Positions 34,195-44,466 are shown, counted from the first letter of the stretch. The stretch is 64,000 nt of DNA from Mucilaginibacter paludis DSM 18603 (GCF_000166195.2 NZ_CM001403.1:372001-436000), one strand, 5' to 3'. A program made the numbers and translations. Notes: generated by a model not told the origin, from the letters alone.

Positions 34195-35430
34195 TCAAGG
34201 ATACAATAAATATTTTTTACGCATCTGCTTAAACTCGCTCAGTTTGGGCTCCCAGCTCCTCCTGATCTCTTCTTCAGTTTTACCGGCAATAATTTGGTCC
34301 TTTAAATCGGTAGTTCCGGCCAGTTTATTAAAATCGCCCATTTGCCTGCTCTGCTTAAAATCGAAAAAGCGTTCCTTATACGGGTAGGCCTTGTACATTT
34401 CAATCAGCCAGCTTAAATTAATACGCTTGCCTTTAATTAACTTTTGGATATCATAGTTTCGCAAATCAAGGCCATAACAAACCTGGTTTTGCCATAAAGG
34501 AGTTTCGCTCATTCCCTTAATTCCAACCGGTGTAAAAGAAAACGAGTACTGCCCTTTTAAGTCAGGATTACCCAATACCGTGAAAGGCATATAGGTACCC
34601 CTCCCCTGGCTGATCACGGTACCTTCAAACAAGCATAACGAAGGATACAGTAAAACAGACTGCTGTGTATTTAAATTAGGCGATGGTGGTATTGGCAGTA
34701 TATAAGGCATGTTATGCTTATAATGGGCTACCGTAATAACTTTCAGCTTACATTTAACACCATTGGCCATCCAGCCTTCGCCGTTAATCATTTGCGCGTA
34801 CTCTCCTACCGTCATCCCGTGGGCAATAGGCACTGGGTGATAGCCAATGCCCGATTTTAATTTCATATCCAGTACCGGGCCATCAACCATATAACCGTTA
34901 GGGTTCGGCCTGTCTAATATCAACACTTCTTTGTTATTTTCGGCGCAGGCTTCCATTACCCGGTGCAGCGTAGCCAGGTAGGTAAAATACCGGGCTCCTA
35001 CATCCTGCAAATCATAGATCATCAAATCAATATCTGCCAGATCTTTTGCAGCCGGTTTGCTTGTTTTGCCATATAGCGATAATACCGGGATGCCAGTTTT
35101 GGGGTCTACACTATCGCCCACATCAGCACCGTTGCTGGCATTGCCCCTAAAACCATGCTCGGGGCCAAATATCTTTACAATGTTAATCCCCAGTGCTTTC
35201 AGGCTATCCACACTGGCCTTATTGCCAATGCGCGATGACGGGTTAACCACCATGCCAACGCGCTTGCCTTTAAGGTATGGCAGGTATTTCTCTGTCTGAT
35301 CGGCACCGCTGACAGTTGCCTTATCGGCAACGGGCTTAATTATGGAATGTGCCTGAGCCGGGTGATGACCTGAACCGTTGGCCAAATTCGCAAAAGCGAG
35401 CATCATGATACATAGGATAGTTTTTTTCAT
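34195..35430 (-). CDS. namZ: Exo-beta-N-acetylmuramidase (NamZ, DUF1343)
   Basis: A 411-residue exported protein of the DUF1343/YbbC family, shown in Bacillus to remove MurNAc from non-reducing ends of peptidoglycan fragments (GH171). Marks are the signal peptide (ILCIMMLAFANLANG), YLKGKRVGMVVNPSSR, FGPEHGFRG, MIYDLQDVGARYFTYLATL, LDRPNPNGYMVDGPVL, PVPIAHGMTVGEYAQMING and the C-terminal LIEMYKAYPYKERFF. It lies 74 bases after the serine hydrolase on the same strand. In Bacillus the same neighbourhood holds namZ, nagZ and amiE. Confidence 0.92.
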   Translation of the reverse strand: MKKTILCIMMLAFANLANGSGHHPAQAHSIIKPVADKATVSGADQTEKYLPYLKGKRVGMVVNPSSRIGNKASVDSLKALGINIVKIFGPEHGFRGNASNGADVGDSVDPKTGIPVLSLYGKTSKPAAKDLADIDLMIYDLQDVGARYFTYLATLHRVMEACAENNKEVLILDRPNPNGYMVDGPVLDMKLKSGIGYHPVPIAHGMTVGEYAQMINGEGWMANGVKCKLKVITVAHYKHNMPYILPIPPSPNLNTQQSVLLYPSLCLFEGTVISQGRGTYMPFTVLGNPDLKGQYSFSFTPVGIKGMSETPLWQNQVCYGLDLRNYDIQKLIKGKRINLSWLIEMYKAYPYKERFFDFKQSRQMGDFNKLAGTTDLKDQIIAGKTEEEIRRSWEPKLSEFKQMRKKYLLYP

Positions 35431-35504
35431 GCTTATGATATTACAGCGTTAAGGTATAATGGTTTTCATTTATTAGGACTGGACACTATTTAACAAATAA
35501 ACAA

Positions 35505-37322
35505 TTACTGTTTTTTATCGATATGAAAGGCATGGTAAATAGCATCGCTTATGCGCTGACTGATATTTAAATCGAACAGTGCCGTAGATGTAACCGGGTT
35601 AACACGGTTGGTTAAGAGTATATAAACCAACTTATATTCGGGATCAACCCATACGCGGGTACCGGTATAACCCGTATGCCCAAAGGTGTTTACCGAAGCA
35701 TAGGCTGATGGATAGGAACTACCGGCACGTTTGCGATCAAACCCGTACCCCCGGCTGCTTACCATGGATTGGCTTGAGGTAAAGGTTTTAACAGTTGCCG
35801 GTTTAAAATATCGCTTGCCGCCGTAACTGCCGCCATTCAGTAACATCTGGTAAAAAATAGCCAGATCGGTTGACGAAGCAAATAAACCGGCATGCCCAGA
35901 CACACCGCCCACCATAGCCGCGCCCGGATCGTGTACGTAGCCTACCAACAGCATATTGCGGTAAAGGGTATCAACCTCGGTGGGGATGATCCTGTCTTTA
36001 CTGAACCGGTATAGCGGCAAATAGCCCGCGGTTTGCATCCCCAAGGGGCGATAAAAATTTTCCTGAACGTAGTTTTCCAGGTGCTCGTTTGATAACCCTT
36101 CCACTATTTCCTTCATAAAGTACATGCTCAAATCGCTGTACACGTATTTACTGGTATCCCTAACCGGCGAGTTGAGCATTTGGGGCCACATCACATCCCT
36201 GAAATAATTTTTACGGAAGAAGTAATTCTCCCCGGCCTTTACAGGATAAGCGGCAGAAGAATCGCGACTAAAATCTCCTGGTTTAATGCTTTTAAAAAAC
36301 GGAATAAACGGAATAAAGCCAGCCTGGTGCAGCATCACCTGCCTCACCTTGATATCCTTTTTATCAGTTTGGCGCACTTTGGGGATATAGTTGCTGATGG
36401 TAGAATCGAGATTGAGCTTGCCCTGCTCAACCAGGCGCATTACCGACGGCGTGGTAGCCGTTACTTTGGTAATGGAAGCCAGATCATAAATATCCGTAGT
36501 TTTAGTAGGTGCTACCCCGTCATAAGTGTGGTGGCCATAAGCTTTATTAAAAATCACCTTGCCATCCTTCACCACCATAATCACAGCACTTGGTGTAGCC
36601 CTTTTGCTGATCGCTTCGGCGGCTATACTATCGATGGGGTTCTCCAACTCGGCAATATTAACGCCAACCTCTTCGGGGACGGTATAACTTAAGCGGGTAA
36701 CCTGGGTTAAAAAGCCATCGCCTTTGCGATACTTGGCCGAAACATTAACAGGTAGCTTAGCCACAACAGGCATTCCGCCAATAATAGCCTGCGCTACATA
36801 ATTAGCAGATAATGCAGATTGCTGAGCCGTCCACATAACAGGTACTTTTACATTTTTAAGCTTAGCGAGCATATGGACATCACCAAATGCGGTCACAATG
36901 ATAGTTTTGCTTTTTAAATTATCGGTGATAAACTGTAGTAGCTTACCGTCATCTAAATCTGTATTATTTACGCTGATGATCAGCGTATTGAAAAATTTAA
37001 CATCATAGCTCAGATCCGCCAGTGTTGCCGGGGCCAACTGATAGTCTGCCGCCCTAAAGCTTTTTACAGTAGCGTAGTTATTTAATATACTATCAAAAAC
37101 TGCCGATTCCTTTAACCCAAAGCTGATGCTGGCTATCTTATTTCCGGCCAGATTTAAAATAGGAACTGCACGCTGTTGGTTATTAAGCAACACGGTTGTT
37201 TTCTCTATATTTTTTCGCTCGTTAAGCCATTGCTCGTTAATGCTATGCTGTTTTTGGGCATAGGCGCTTAATACAAAAAAATGACAAAGCACTACAGTGT
37301 TTAGCAGGTGTTTAACTTTCAT
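35505..37322 (-). CDS. Serine hydrolase (beta-lactamase fold) with relic GH3 C-terminal domain
   Basis: A 605-residue exported protein (signal HLLNTVVLCHFFVLSAYAQ). Residues ~215-600 form a class-C/AmpH-like serine hydrolase: S283-x-x-K286 in LASITKVTA, the YSD triad residue in YVYSDLSMYF, and HTG in FGHTGYTGTRVW. Residues ~35-195 resemble the C-terminal half of a GH3 enzyme (KTTVLLNNQQRAVPILNLAG, IIVTAFGDVHMLAKL, VVAKLPV) but with no catalytic TIM barrel. Bacteroidota often have a full NagZ-like GH3 fused to such a hydrolase; this form has lost the glycosidase part. By position it corresponds to AmiE of the Bacillus MurNAc-recycling cluster. Confidence 0.88.
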   Translation of the reverse strand: MKVKHLLNTVVLCHFFVLSAYAQKQHSINEQWLNERKNIEKTTVLLNNQQRAVPILNLAGNKIASISFGLKESAVFDSILNNYATVKSFRAADYQLAPATLADLSYDVKFFNTLIISVNNTDLDDGKLLQFITDNLKSKTIIVTAFGDVHMLAKLKNVKVPVMWTAQQSALSANYVAQAIIGGMPVVAKLPVNVSAKYRKGDGFLTQVTRLSYTVPEEVGVNIAELENPIDSIAAEAISKRATPSAVIMVVKDGKVIFNKAYGHHTYDGVAPTKTTDIYDLASITKVTATTPSVMRLVEQGKLNLDSTISNYIPKVRQTDKKDIKVRQVMLHQAGFIPFIPFFKSIKPGDFSRDSSAAYPVKAGENYFFRKNYFRDVMWPQMLNSPVRDTSKYVYSDLSMYFMKEIVEGLSNEHLENYVQENFYRPLGMQTAGYLPLYRFSKDRIIPTEVDTLYRNMLLVGYVHDPGAAMVGGVSGHAGLFASSTDLAIFYQMLLNGGSYGGKRYFKPATVKTFTSSQSMVSSRGYGFDRKRAGSSYPSAYASVNTFGHTGYTGTRVWVDPEYKLVYILLTNRVNPVTSTALFDLNISQRISDAIYHAFHIDKKQ

Positions 37323-37748
37323 TTACTATATATGTGAATTGATTAAGGGGCATATTAAAATTTGGCTCAAGCACTGGAACTGTTACTCCCCGTACACCTT
37401 CTGATTTATTTTAAGTGGTTTGCCTTCTATCATGTTTTTTTACAAACAGTTGGTTAAATATATTGAAACAGATTCAAAAAAGACGCAAAATCATGCAATT
37501 TATTTAAAAAAAACAGCATAAAGATGCAACGAAACAACAAATATCATTCATTGCGTCATTCAGTCTAAAACGTGTTTTCCCCACAAGCCTTGTTTAAATA
37601 TATATATCTAAAACCTTCAGCCAAATGCGCCCGTTTAAGTAAATAACAATAGTGCCGCAAAAACTTTTTAATAATCATTCTGGCGTTTACATTGTAATAC
37701 ATTAACTTGTCGTTAACTTAGCGTCCCCCTAATATAAAGTGTTTGAAT
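37323..37748. other. Divergent intergenic region, AT-rich
   Basis: Over 400 bases between the serine hydrolase and sigma-factor genes. It must hold both promoters, but no clear TAnnTTTG box or hairpin was found; A-runs and GAAACAGATTC-type words only. Confidence 0.5.
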
Positions 37749-38360
37749 ATGATAATGGAGTTTAAAGAATCATGGAGTCAATTTATTGAGGGCAACCATG
37801 ATGCTTTACATCTTCTTTATAAGCAGCATTACCTGGGCCTGGTTAATTATGGCATCAAATTAACTGGCGACAGGCAGTATGCCAACGACTGTATTATTGA
37901 AATGCTGCTTGGCTTATGGGAAAAGCGCGACAAGCTGCCAGCGGTTGATAATGTGAGAAGTTACTTGCTAACTTGTTTGCGTACGGTTATATTTCAAAAA
38001 ATGCGATCAGAAAAACTGCGTGAGGCTAAAGAAGGGCATGCACATTCGCTGATCGATCAGCAGGAACTGTCATACGAAGAATATCTGACCAAGTGCCAAA
38101 CAGACGCGATTATTAAGGCTAAGCTATCCAAAAGCCTCGGTAAATTAACGGAAAGGCAGAAAGAATTATTACAATACAAGTTTTTTGACAATATGGACTA
38201 TGATGATATCGCTGAAAAATGCAATATCTCTAAGCGAACTGCTTATAATATAGTTTACGATGCCTTAAAATTATTAAAAGAAGACTTAAAACGAAATGGA
38301 ACCACAAACCCACTCTACTTACTATCAATTATAGCCATTTTTACACTCGCCTTTACCTAA
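37749..38360 (+). CDS. ECF sigma factor (FecI-like)
   Basis: A sigma-70-family extracytoplasmic-function factor of ~203 residues. Region 2 is visible in HLLYKQHYLGLVNYGIKLTG and DCIIEMLLGLWEKRDKL, region 4 in LGKLTERQKELLQYKFFDNMDYDDIAEKCNISKRTAYNIVYDAL written as two parts (TERQKELLQ, then the HTH EKCNISKRTAYNIV). It is followed by an anti-sigma factor and a SusC with STN domain, so it should be set free by substrate binding at the outer membrane. The end is unusual: ~17 hydrophobic residues (LYLLSIIAIFTLAFT) suggest a membrane tail. The start at 37749 or 37755 is preferred to the TTG at 37743. Confidence 0.92.
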   Translation: MIMEFKESWSQFIEGNHDALHLLYKQHYLGLVNYGIKLTGDRQYANDCIIEMLLGLWEKRDKLPAVDNVRSYLLTCLRTVIFQKMRSEKLREAKEGHAHSLIDQQELSYEEYLTKCQTDAIIKAKLSKSLGKLTERQKELLQYKFFDNMDYDDIAEKCNISKRTAYNIVYDALKLLKEDLKRNGTTNPLYLLSIIAIFTLAFT

Positions 38361-38471
38361 TACACACCACATTTAATCCTATTTTTGAAAAATTTTAACA
38401 AAATTTAAACTTTTTTGATTTTTTCATAGTAAAAATCTTCCCGCCGAACATCAATAGGTAAATTTTAACAA

Positions 38472-39566
38472 ATGGACTATTCGAAGTTTGATATTGAAGA
38501 CTTTGTTGCTGATGCTTCGTTCCAAGAGTTTTGCCTTGGGAATAATGATCAATCGGCTAATTTCTGGATGCACTGGTTAGAAGAGCATCCGGAAAAAAGG
38601 ACGATAGTTCAAAATGCGAAAGCCCTTTATTATACCTTGAATGGGAACATTACGGATGAAAGTTTCCGTGCCGATTATAAAAGCTTTAAAAAAGCAACCG
38701 ATCATTTAAACCCTGATCTTTCTTCCCCATTCATTACTGAGTTTAAAACTACTGAGAAAAGATCAAACCGAACGTTTTTAATCAGCTTAAGCGGCATAGC
38801 TGCCTCATTATTAATTGTATTTGGTGTGTACAGGTTTAGAAGTCGTGTAGAAAAAACCACAACTTCGGTTACACAACTTTTATACGTTAGCCCTTTAGGA
38901 AAAAAAAAATCTTTTAAGTTAGCCGACGGAACCAAGGTTATTCTGAATGGCGGCAGCACGTTAAAAGTAGCAAAGAATTTCAATATTGATAGCCGGGATG
39001 TACAACTTGAGGGTGAAGGTTATTTTGATGTGGTACATAATTCAACTAAAACATTTACGGTGCATACCGGCAAAATCAATGTGAAGGACATCGGCACCAT
39101 ATTCAATGTTAAAGCTTATTCAACAGATAAAACAACCGAAGCTTCGTTAATTAAGGGCTCTATTGAAATTACAGTAAACAACCTGTCAAAAAGCAAAGTT
39201 CTGCTCACTCCCAATAAAAAGTTTGTTTTGTTTAATAAACGCGACCTGAGTAAAACAAACGAAGTAACGGCAACTAAAAAACTTTTCGCAGTAAGTGCTA
39301 TCACCAATAACACGATCAGCAATAGCATTGTTGAAACCGATTGGACTCAAAATAAGCTCACTTTTTTTGATCAGCCTTTTGACGAAATAGCCCCCCAGAT
39401 GGAAAGATGGTATGGTGTAAAGATCAATATTATTAATCCGCAGGTAAAGGGTGGCCGCTTTACAGGCACTTTTGACCATGAGGATATTATCCAGGTACTT
39501 AACGCTCTTAAGCTGTCCGGAAACTTTAACTACAGGAAGGAGGGCGATGCAATAAGTATTTACTAA
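38472..39566 (+). CDS. FecR-type anti-sigma factor
   Basis: A 364-residue single-pass membrane regulator. The cytoplasmic N-terminal part has FWMHWLEEHPEKR, one membrane segment follows at ~98-118 (LISLSGIAASLLIVFGVY), then the periplasmic FecR domain (LGKKKSFKLADGTKVILNGG, LEGEGYFDVVHN, KTFTVHTGKINVKDIGTIF) and a C-terminal DUF4974/STN-like region (LTFFDQPFDEIAPQMERWYG). It should hold the sigma factor encoded just upstream and receive the signal from the STN domain of the SusC protein downstream. Confidence 0.93.
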   Translation: MDYSKFDIEDFVADASFQEFCLGNNDQSANFWMHWLEEHPEKRTIVQNAKALYYTLNGNITDESFRADYKSFKKATDHLNPDLSSPFITEFKTTEKRSNRTFLISLSGIAASLLIVFGVYRFRSRVEKTTTSVTQLLYVSPLGKKKSFKLADGTKVILNGGSTLKVAKNFNIDSRDVQLEGEGYFDVVHNSTKTFTVHTGKINVKDIGTIFNVKAYSTDKTTEASLIKGSIEITVNNLSKSKVLLTPNKKFVLFNKRDLSKTNEVTATKKLFAVSAITNNTISNSIVETDWTQNKLTFFDQPFDEIAPQMERWYGVKINIINPQVKGGRFTGTFDHEDIIQVLNALKLSGNFNYRKEGDAISIY

Positions 39567-39581
39567 CCCTTTATAAAAAAA

Positions 39582-39603
39582 GGGAAATACTAACGTATTT
39601 CCC
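39582..39603 (+). terminator. Perfect hairpin between fecR and susC genes
   Basis: GGGAAATAC-TAAC-GTATTTCCC; 9-base stem, no T-run. Possible partial terminator or processing site that sets SusC/D levels apart from the regulators. Confidence 0.4.
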
Positions 39604-39693
39604 CCGAGATAAAATCCTTAAAGAAGACAGGTTAATCAATTGGCGTTGTCGCCTGCTCTTCTAATCATTAAATTTTTAAATCATTGTAAAATT

Positions 39694-42600
39694 ATGCAAA
39701 AAAGCACAAAAAATGGTGCCCTTTTTTCCCATTCCCCTATTGGTAAATTTTTGATTATTATGAAATTAATTTTCACACTGATTGTTGTAGGTTGCCTGTC
39801 GGTTTCAGCCAGTGTACGTTCGCAAGATGTACGTATGTCGCTGAATGTTAAGGATGCCGCAATTAGCAAAGTGATTAAAGCGATAGAAAAAAGCACACCC
39901 TATAAATTTGTTTATAATAACAATTTATTCCCGGCAGACACCAAGGTAGATGTAGTGGCAAACAACATCAGCGTTGCCAACATATTAAATTCTGTTTTAC
40001 AAAATACAGGCTTTACCTACCAGGTACTCAACAATAACCTCATCGTTTTAACAAAATCGGACAAGATATCCCAGGTGCAGCGCATCAGCGGTATAGTTAC
40101 CGATCAAAATGATCTTCCACTACCCGGTGTTACCGTAAGGCTTAAGCTCGATAAAAATTCAAGTACTGCTACTGATATCAATGGGCACTTTCATATCGAT
40201 GTGAACAATCCTAAGGATATGATGATCTTTAATTTTATCGGATATAACACACTGGAATTACCCATCCCCCAAGGCGGAAATATCCGTGTTAAAATGGTAC
40301 AGGCGACCAACACTTTAAACGAAGTGCAATATATTGGCTACGGTACCACAACTAAACGTGCCAATACCGGAGCTGTAAGTTCAATTACCGCCGTAGATTT
40401 AGGTAAAGAAACCGTAACCAACCCTTTAACCGCTTTGCAGGGCCGGATAGCCGGTATGCAAATTACCCAGGATAATGGTTTGCCAGGCGCTGGTGTAAGG
40501 GTAAATATAAGGGGGGCCGGTAGCGCCTCCACAGGAGGATTAAGCTATTATACAGGTTTTGCACCTTTATATATTATTGATGGCGTACCCTTTACTTTAG
40601 TAAATGCAAGTTCTCCCCCTTCTGATAACCTCAATGCCGCCGGTACCAGCGGCGCAAGTGGTGCTATCAGCCCTTTTAGCATTATAAATCCAGAAGATAT
40701 CGATCGTATCGATGTGTTGAAAGATGCCGATGCCACTGCAATTTATGGTTCGCGGGGTGCAAATGGAGTAGTATTAATCACGACGAAAAAAGGCACTAAA
40801 GGCCGAACTGTTGTTAATGTAAATGCCTATCAAGGTATTGAAAAGGTAGGCCACTTTTTAGATATGATGAATACTCAACAGTATTTAGCCATGCGGAAAG
40901 AAGCCTTTGCCAATGCTGGTGTTACGCCAACGGCTTCAAATGCTTTAGATTTAACCGTATGGGATCAGAATGCATATACCGACTGGCAAAAATACTTTAT
41001 CGGTGGAACTTCAAACCTAACCAATGCTACAGCAACGGTTTCTGGTGGCAGCGCACAAAATACTTTTCTATTTAGCTCAACCTATCGTAAAGAAGGCACC
41101 GTTTTTCCGGGGGATTATAGCGCCAGTACTTATTCAAGCAGATTAAATGCCGGCCACAAAAGCGAGAACAATCGATTCAATATCGACCTATCGGTTAGTT
41201 ATACTTACATGAACAATAATTTGCCCAATACTGACCTTTCTACACTATATTCGCTGCCGCCTAATTACCCACTGTATAATGCTAATGGCTCTGCCAACTG
41301 GACTTTAACCAATCCTCTATCTTATTTTTTAAAACAGTACGCGGCACAAACTGCCAATTTACTCAGCAATTTAAATTTGGGCTATACTGTTTTACCTGGA
41401 TTAAAGCTTAAGGCCAATTTAGGGTATACCTTAACCACAATACACCAAACAAATACTAACCCCGCCAGTTCGCAAAATCCGGCAACAGCAAACTCTGCAA
41501 CAACAAGTAGCCTTATATATACCAATAACGCAACCAACAACTTTATTGTTGAACCGCAAGCCGAATATCAAAAAGTTTTAGGTAAAGGCAATTTAAACTT
41601 GGTTGTAGGAACAACTTTTCAACATACAAAATCAGATGGTCTTTATTTAACCGGAACGGGTTTTAACACCGAGGCGCTTATTAATTCAATATTTGCGGCA
41701 AGTTCCATTACATCATCAAATTATAACAATTATTCTGAGTATAATTATAATGCTTTTTTTGGCAGGCTCAATTATACCTGGAACGAGAAATATATCGTCG
41801 ATGGTACTTTCAGACGTGATGGATCTTCAAAGTTCGGCCCGGCGCACCGATTTGGTAATTTCGGGGCGCTTGGTGCAGCCTGGATATTTACGCAAGAAAG
41901 CTTTTTAAAACCGCTGGACTTTTTAAGCTTTGGTAAACTGCGCGCCAGCTACGGTACAACAGGCAACGATCAAATTCCATCCTATCAATACATCGCAACA
42001 GATAGGGTAGTGAGCGGAACATCTACCTATCAGGGTAATACCATATTGGTTCAAAGCAATATAGCTAATCCCGACTTACATTGGGAAACTACCAAAAAAT
42101 TTGATGCCGCTCTTGAATTAGGGTTCTTAAAAGATCGTATTTTATTAAAGACGGATTTTTACCGCAACCGAACCAGCGGTTTACTAACCTACCAAACGCT
42201 ACCGGCTCAAACAACTTACAACAGCGTTGTAACAAACTTGCCTGCTGTAGTACAAAACCAGGGATGGGAATTTGAATTAAACACGATCAATATTGTAAAA
42301 AAAGATTTAAGATGGACCTCGTCGATTAATTTAACTTTTAACCGTAGTAAGTTAATTTCATATCCAAATCTGGCTACATCATCTTATAGCAGTTCATATT
42401 TTATCGGAATGCCCCTGGATCTGACTATGCTGTACCATTTTACCGGTGTTAACCCTCAAACAGGTTTACCAACATTCCAGACAGCAAACGGCACACCTAA
42501 TTACAGTACTGATAGAATACCTGCTCCTTATGGCCACCCTTATTATGGCGGCATCAGCAATACAATTACTTATAAAAGTTTTCAGTTAGATTTTACTTTC

Positions 42601-43050
42601 CAGTTTAACCATCGTAACGGATTTTTGAACAACACCTTAACGGGCAACTACAGTCCGTATGGCTATACCTATGCCAATCAAAGCGTAGCTGTTTTAAACA
42701 GGTGGAGAAATCCAGGAGATGTTTCGCCTTTGCCAATGGCCAGCGTGACTCCAAATTCACTATATAGCACATTAGCATCTTCAGACTATAACTGGGGCGA
42801 TGCTTCATATATCAAGTTCAAAACCTTGAGCTTGTCTTATTCGCTGCCTAAACAATGGGTTAAACATATCGGCATGTCGTCTGTATCAGTGTACGGACAG
42901 GGGCAAAATTTATTAACATGGGCAAAACAAAAATATACTTATGACCCCGAAACCACATTGCCTGGTACGGGTGTAGCTTTAGGCACAGGTAATTACATTG
43001 CCTTCCCTCAGTTGCGCACAATGGTTTTAGGTCTTAACTGTTCATTTTAA
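39694..43050 (+). CDS. SusC/RagA TonB-dependent outer-membrane transporter with STN domain
   Basis: An ~1118-residue outer-membrane uptake channel. It starts at the ATG at 39694, followed by an unusually long N-terminus before the signal core (LIFTLIVVGCLSVSASV). In order: STN domain (~45-120, MSLNVKDAAISKVIKAIEKS), carboxypeptidase-regulatory-like domain (ISGIVTDQNDLPLPGVTVRL), TonB plug (NPLTALQGRIAGMQITQ, PLYIIDGVPF, ILKDADATAIYGSRGANGVV-type motif as VLKDADATAIYGSRGANG) and a 22-strand barrel. The STN domain marks it as a signalling transporter for the FecR/FecI pair upstream. The ligand is unknown; no glycosidase is nearby. Confidence 0.95.
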   Translation: MQKSTKNGALFSHSPIGKFLIIMKLIFTLIVVGCLSVSASVRSQDVRMSLNVKDAAISKVIKAIEKSTPYKFVYNNNLFPADTKVDVVANNISVANILNSVLQNTGFTYQVLNNNLIVLTKSDKISQVQRISGIVTDQNDLPLPGVTVRLKLDKNSSTATDINGHFHIDVNNPKDMMIFNFIGYNTLELPIPQGGNIRVKMVQATNTLNEVQYIGYGTTTKRANTGAVSSITAVDLGKETVTNPLTALQGRIAGMQITQDNGLPGAGVRVNIRGAGSASTGGLSYYTGFAPLYIIDGVPFTLVNASSPPSDNLNAAGTSGASGAISPFSIINPEDIDRIDVLKDADATAIYGSRGANGVVLITTKKGTKGRTVVNVNAYQGIEKVGHFLDMMNTQQYLAMRKEAFANAGVTPTASNALDLTVWDQNAYTDWQKYFIGGTSNLTNATATVSGGSAQNTFLFSSTYRKEGTVFPGDYSASTYSSRLNAGHKSENNRFNIDLSVSYTYMNNNLPNTDLSTLYSLPPNYPLYNANGSANWTLTNPLSYFLKQYAAQTANLLSNLNLGYTVLPGLKLKANLGYTLTTIHQTNTNPASSQNPATANSATTSSLIYTNNATNNFIVEPQAEYQKVLGKGNLNLVVGTTFQHTKSDGLYLTGTGFNTEALINSIFAASSITSSNYNNYSEYNYNAFFGRLNYTWNEKYIVDGTFRRDGSSKFGPAHRFGNFGALGAAWIFTQESFLKPLDFLSFGKLRASYGTTGNDQIPSYQYIATDRVVSGTSTYQGNTILVQSNIANPDLHWETTKKFDAALELGFLKDRILLKTDFYRNRTSGLLTYQTLPAQTTYNSVVTNLPAVVQNQGWEFELNTINIVKKDLRWTSSINLTFNRSKLISYPNLATSSYSSSYFIGMPLDLTMLYHFTGVNPQTGLPTFQTANGTPNYSTDRIPAPYGHPYYGGISNTITYKSFQLDFTFQFNHRNGFLNNTLTGNYSPYGYTYANQSVAVLNRWRNPGDVSPLPMASVTPNSLYSTLASSDYNWGDASYIKFKTLSLSYSLPKQWVKHIGMSSVSVYGQGQNLLTWAKQKYTYDPETTLPGTGVALGTGNYIAFPQLRTMVLGLNCSF

Positions 43051-43062
43051 TATTAACCAATC

Positions 43063-44466
43063 ATGAAATTGAAATATATCATAGTAAAAAAGCGTATACT
43101 GTCAGTCATTTTATTGGTAAGCTTCGCTTTCGCATCTTGCGAAAAGTTTGTAGCTACCGATATAGCACCCACGTTGGTTGTAGTTGACGATATTTATAAA
43201 ACAGATGGTAGCGCTACAGCCGCTGTTTTGGCCATGTATTCCTATTCAAACACAACAGCGTTGTTGGGATATAGCAGCTATTTAGGCGGACTTGATGCGG
43301 ATGAATTACAATATACCGGCTCAACCGCTACTTTATTGGAATTTGCAGCCTCAAATGTAAGCTCAGCAAACAGCACATCCGAAAGTTATCTGTGGACTTA
43401 TCCATACTATATTATAGGCCAGGCCAACCTGGCCATAGATGGTTTAACAAAATCAACCACAATAACAACTGCTCTTAAAAACCAACTACTTGGCGAAGCC
43501 AAGTTTTTCAGGGCATTTGCTTTTTTTCATCTTGTAAATTATTTTGGCGGAGTGCCTTTATCGTTAAGTGCAACACAAATTGATAATGCTTATTTACCGA
43601 GAGCAACAGCAGATGCAGTTTGGGCACAAATTATAGTTGATTTAAAAGATGCCCAGGCTTTATTGCCGACAGCATACGCCGGAACAATCGCACAAAAGGC
43701 ACGCGTAAATAAATGGGCTGCCACCGCATTCCTTGCCCGCGTCTATCTGTACAACAAAGATTATATTAATGCCGAAGCGCAAGCTACACAGGTAATCAGT
43801 TCCGGGACCTATAGTTTGGATGCCCTAAGCAACGTATTTATCAATACCAGTAACGAAACGATATTGCAGTTTAACACTATTTATGGTTATTCTACATTCG
43901 GTCCAAACTATCGTACTACATCATCTGCAGCTAACGTGCAGCCGCCTGTTCTTGTACTATATCCAACTTTCACCAAATCGTTTGAAGCCGGGGATAACCG
44001 CAAAACCAACTGGGTAGATTCAACAACCTTTAATGCAATAAAATATTATCGCATCAATAAATACAAACTTCTAACCGGTGTCGCAACTAACCCCGGTAAC
44101 GAATTTAACGTAGTTTTACGCCTGGCCGAGCAATACTTAATCCGTGCCGAGGCAAGGGCGCAGCAGCTTAATATATCAGGCGCTCAGGCAGATTTAAACA
44201 TGGTGCGTAACCGGGCAGGCTTGGCTAATACAACGGCCGCCACACAAGGCCCGCTTTTAACCGCTATTGCCGCTGAAAGGAAAGTTGAGCTATTTGGCGA
44301 ACTTGGGCACCGCTGGTTCGATTTAAAACGTACAGGCCAGGCAGATGCCGTGATTGGCGCATTAAAGCCAACCACCTGGAAATCAACCGCCGTTTTACTG
44401 CCTATCCCCTACAACCAGATCATCCTGAATAAAAACCTGACACAAAATCCAGGTTATAGTAATTAA
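43063..44466 (+). CDS. SusD/RagB surface nutrient-binding lipoprotein
   Basis: A 467-residue lipoprotein with signal peptide and lipobox (SVILLVSFAFASC), the partner lid of the SusC channel. Family marks are the helical TPR-like core (YWTYPYYIIGQANLAID-like as SYLWTYPYYIIGQANLAID), LLGEAKFFRAFAFFHLVNYFGGVPL, NKWAATAFLARVYLY, the C-terminal AEQYLIRAEARAQ, ERKVELFGELGHRWFDLKRTG and PIPYNQIILN. It begins 12 bases after susC and is cotranscribed. A strong terminator follows. The ligand cannot be told. Confidence 0.95.
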   Translation: MKLKYIIVKKRILSVILLVSFAFASCEKFVATDIAPTLVVVDDIYKTDGSATAAVLAMYSYSNTTALLGYSSYLGGLDADELQYTGSTATLLEFAASNVSSANSTSESYLWTYPYYIIGQANLAIDGLTKSTTITTALKNQLLGEAKFFRAFAFFHLVNYFGGVPLSLSATQIDNAYLPRATADAVWAQIIVDLKDAQALLPTAYAGTIAQKARVNKWAATAFLARVYLYNKDYINAEAQATQVISSGTYSLDALSNVFINTSNETILQFNTIYGYSTFGPNYRTTSSAANVQPPVLVLYPTFTKSFEAGDNRKTNWVDSTTFNAIKYYRINKYKLLTGVATNPGNEFNVVLRLAEQYLIRAEARAQQLNISGAQADLNMVRNRAGLANTTAATQGPLLTAIAAERKVELFGELGHRWFDLKRTGQADAVIGALKPTTWKSTAVLLPIPYNQIILNKNLTQNPGYSN

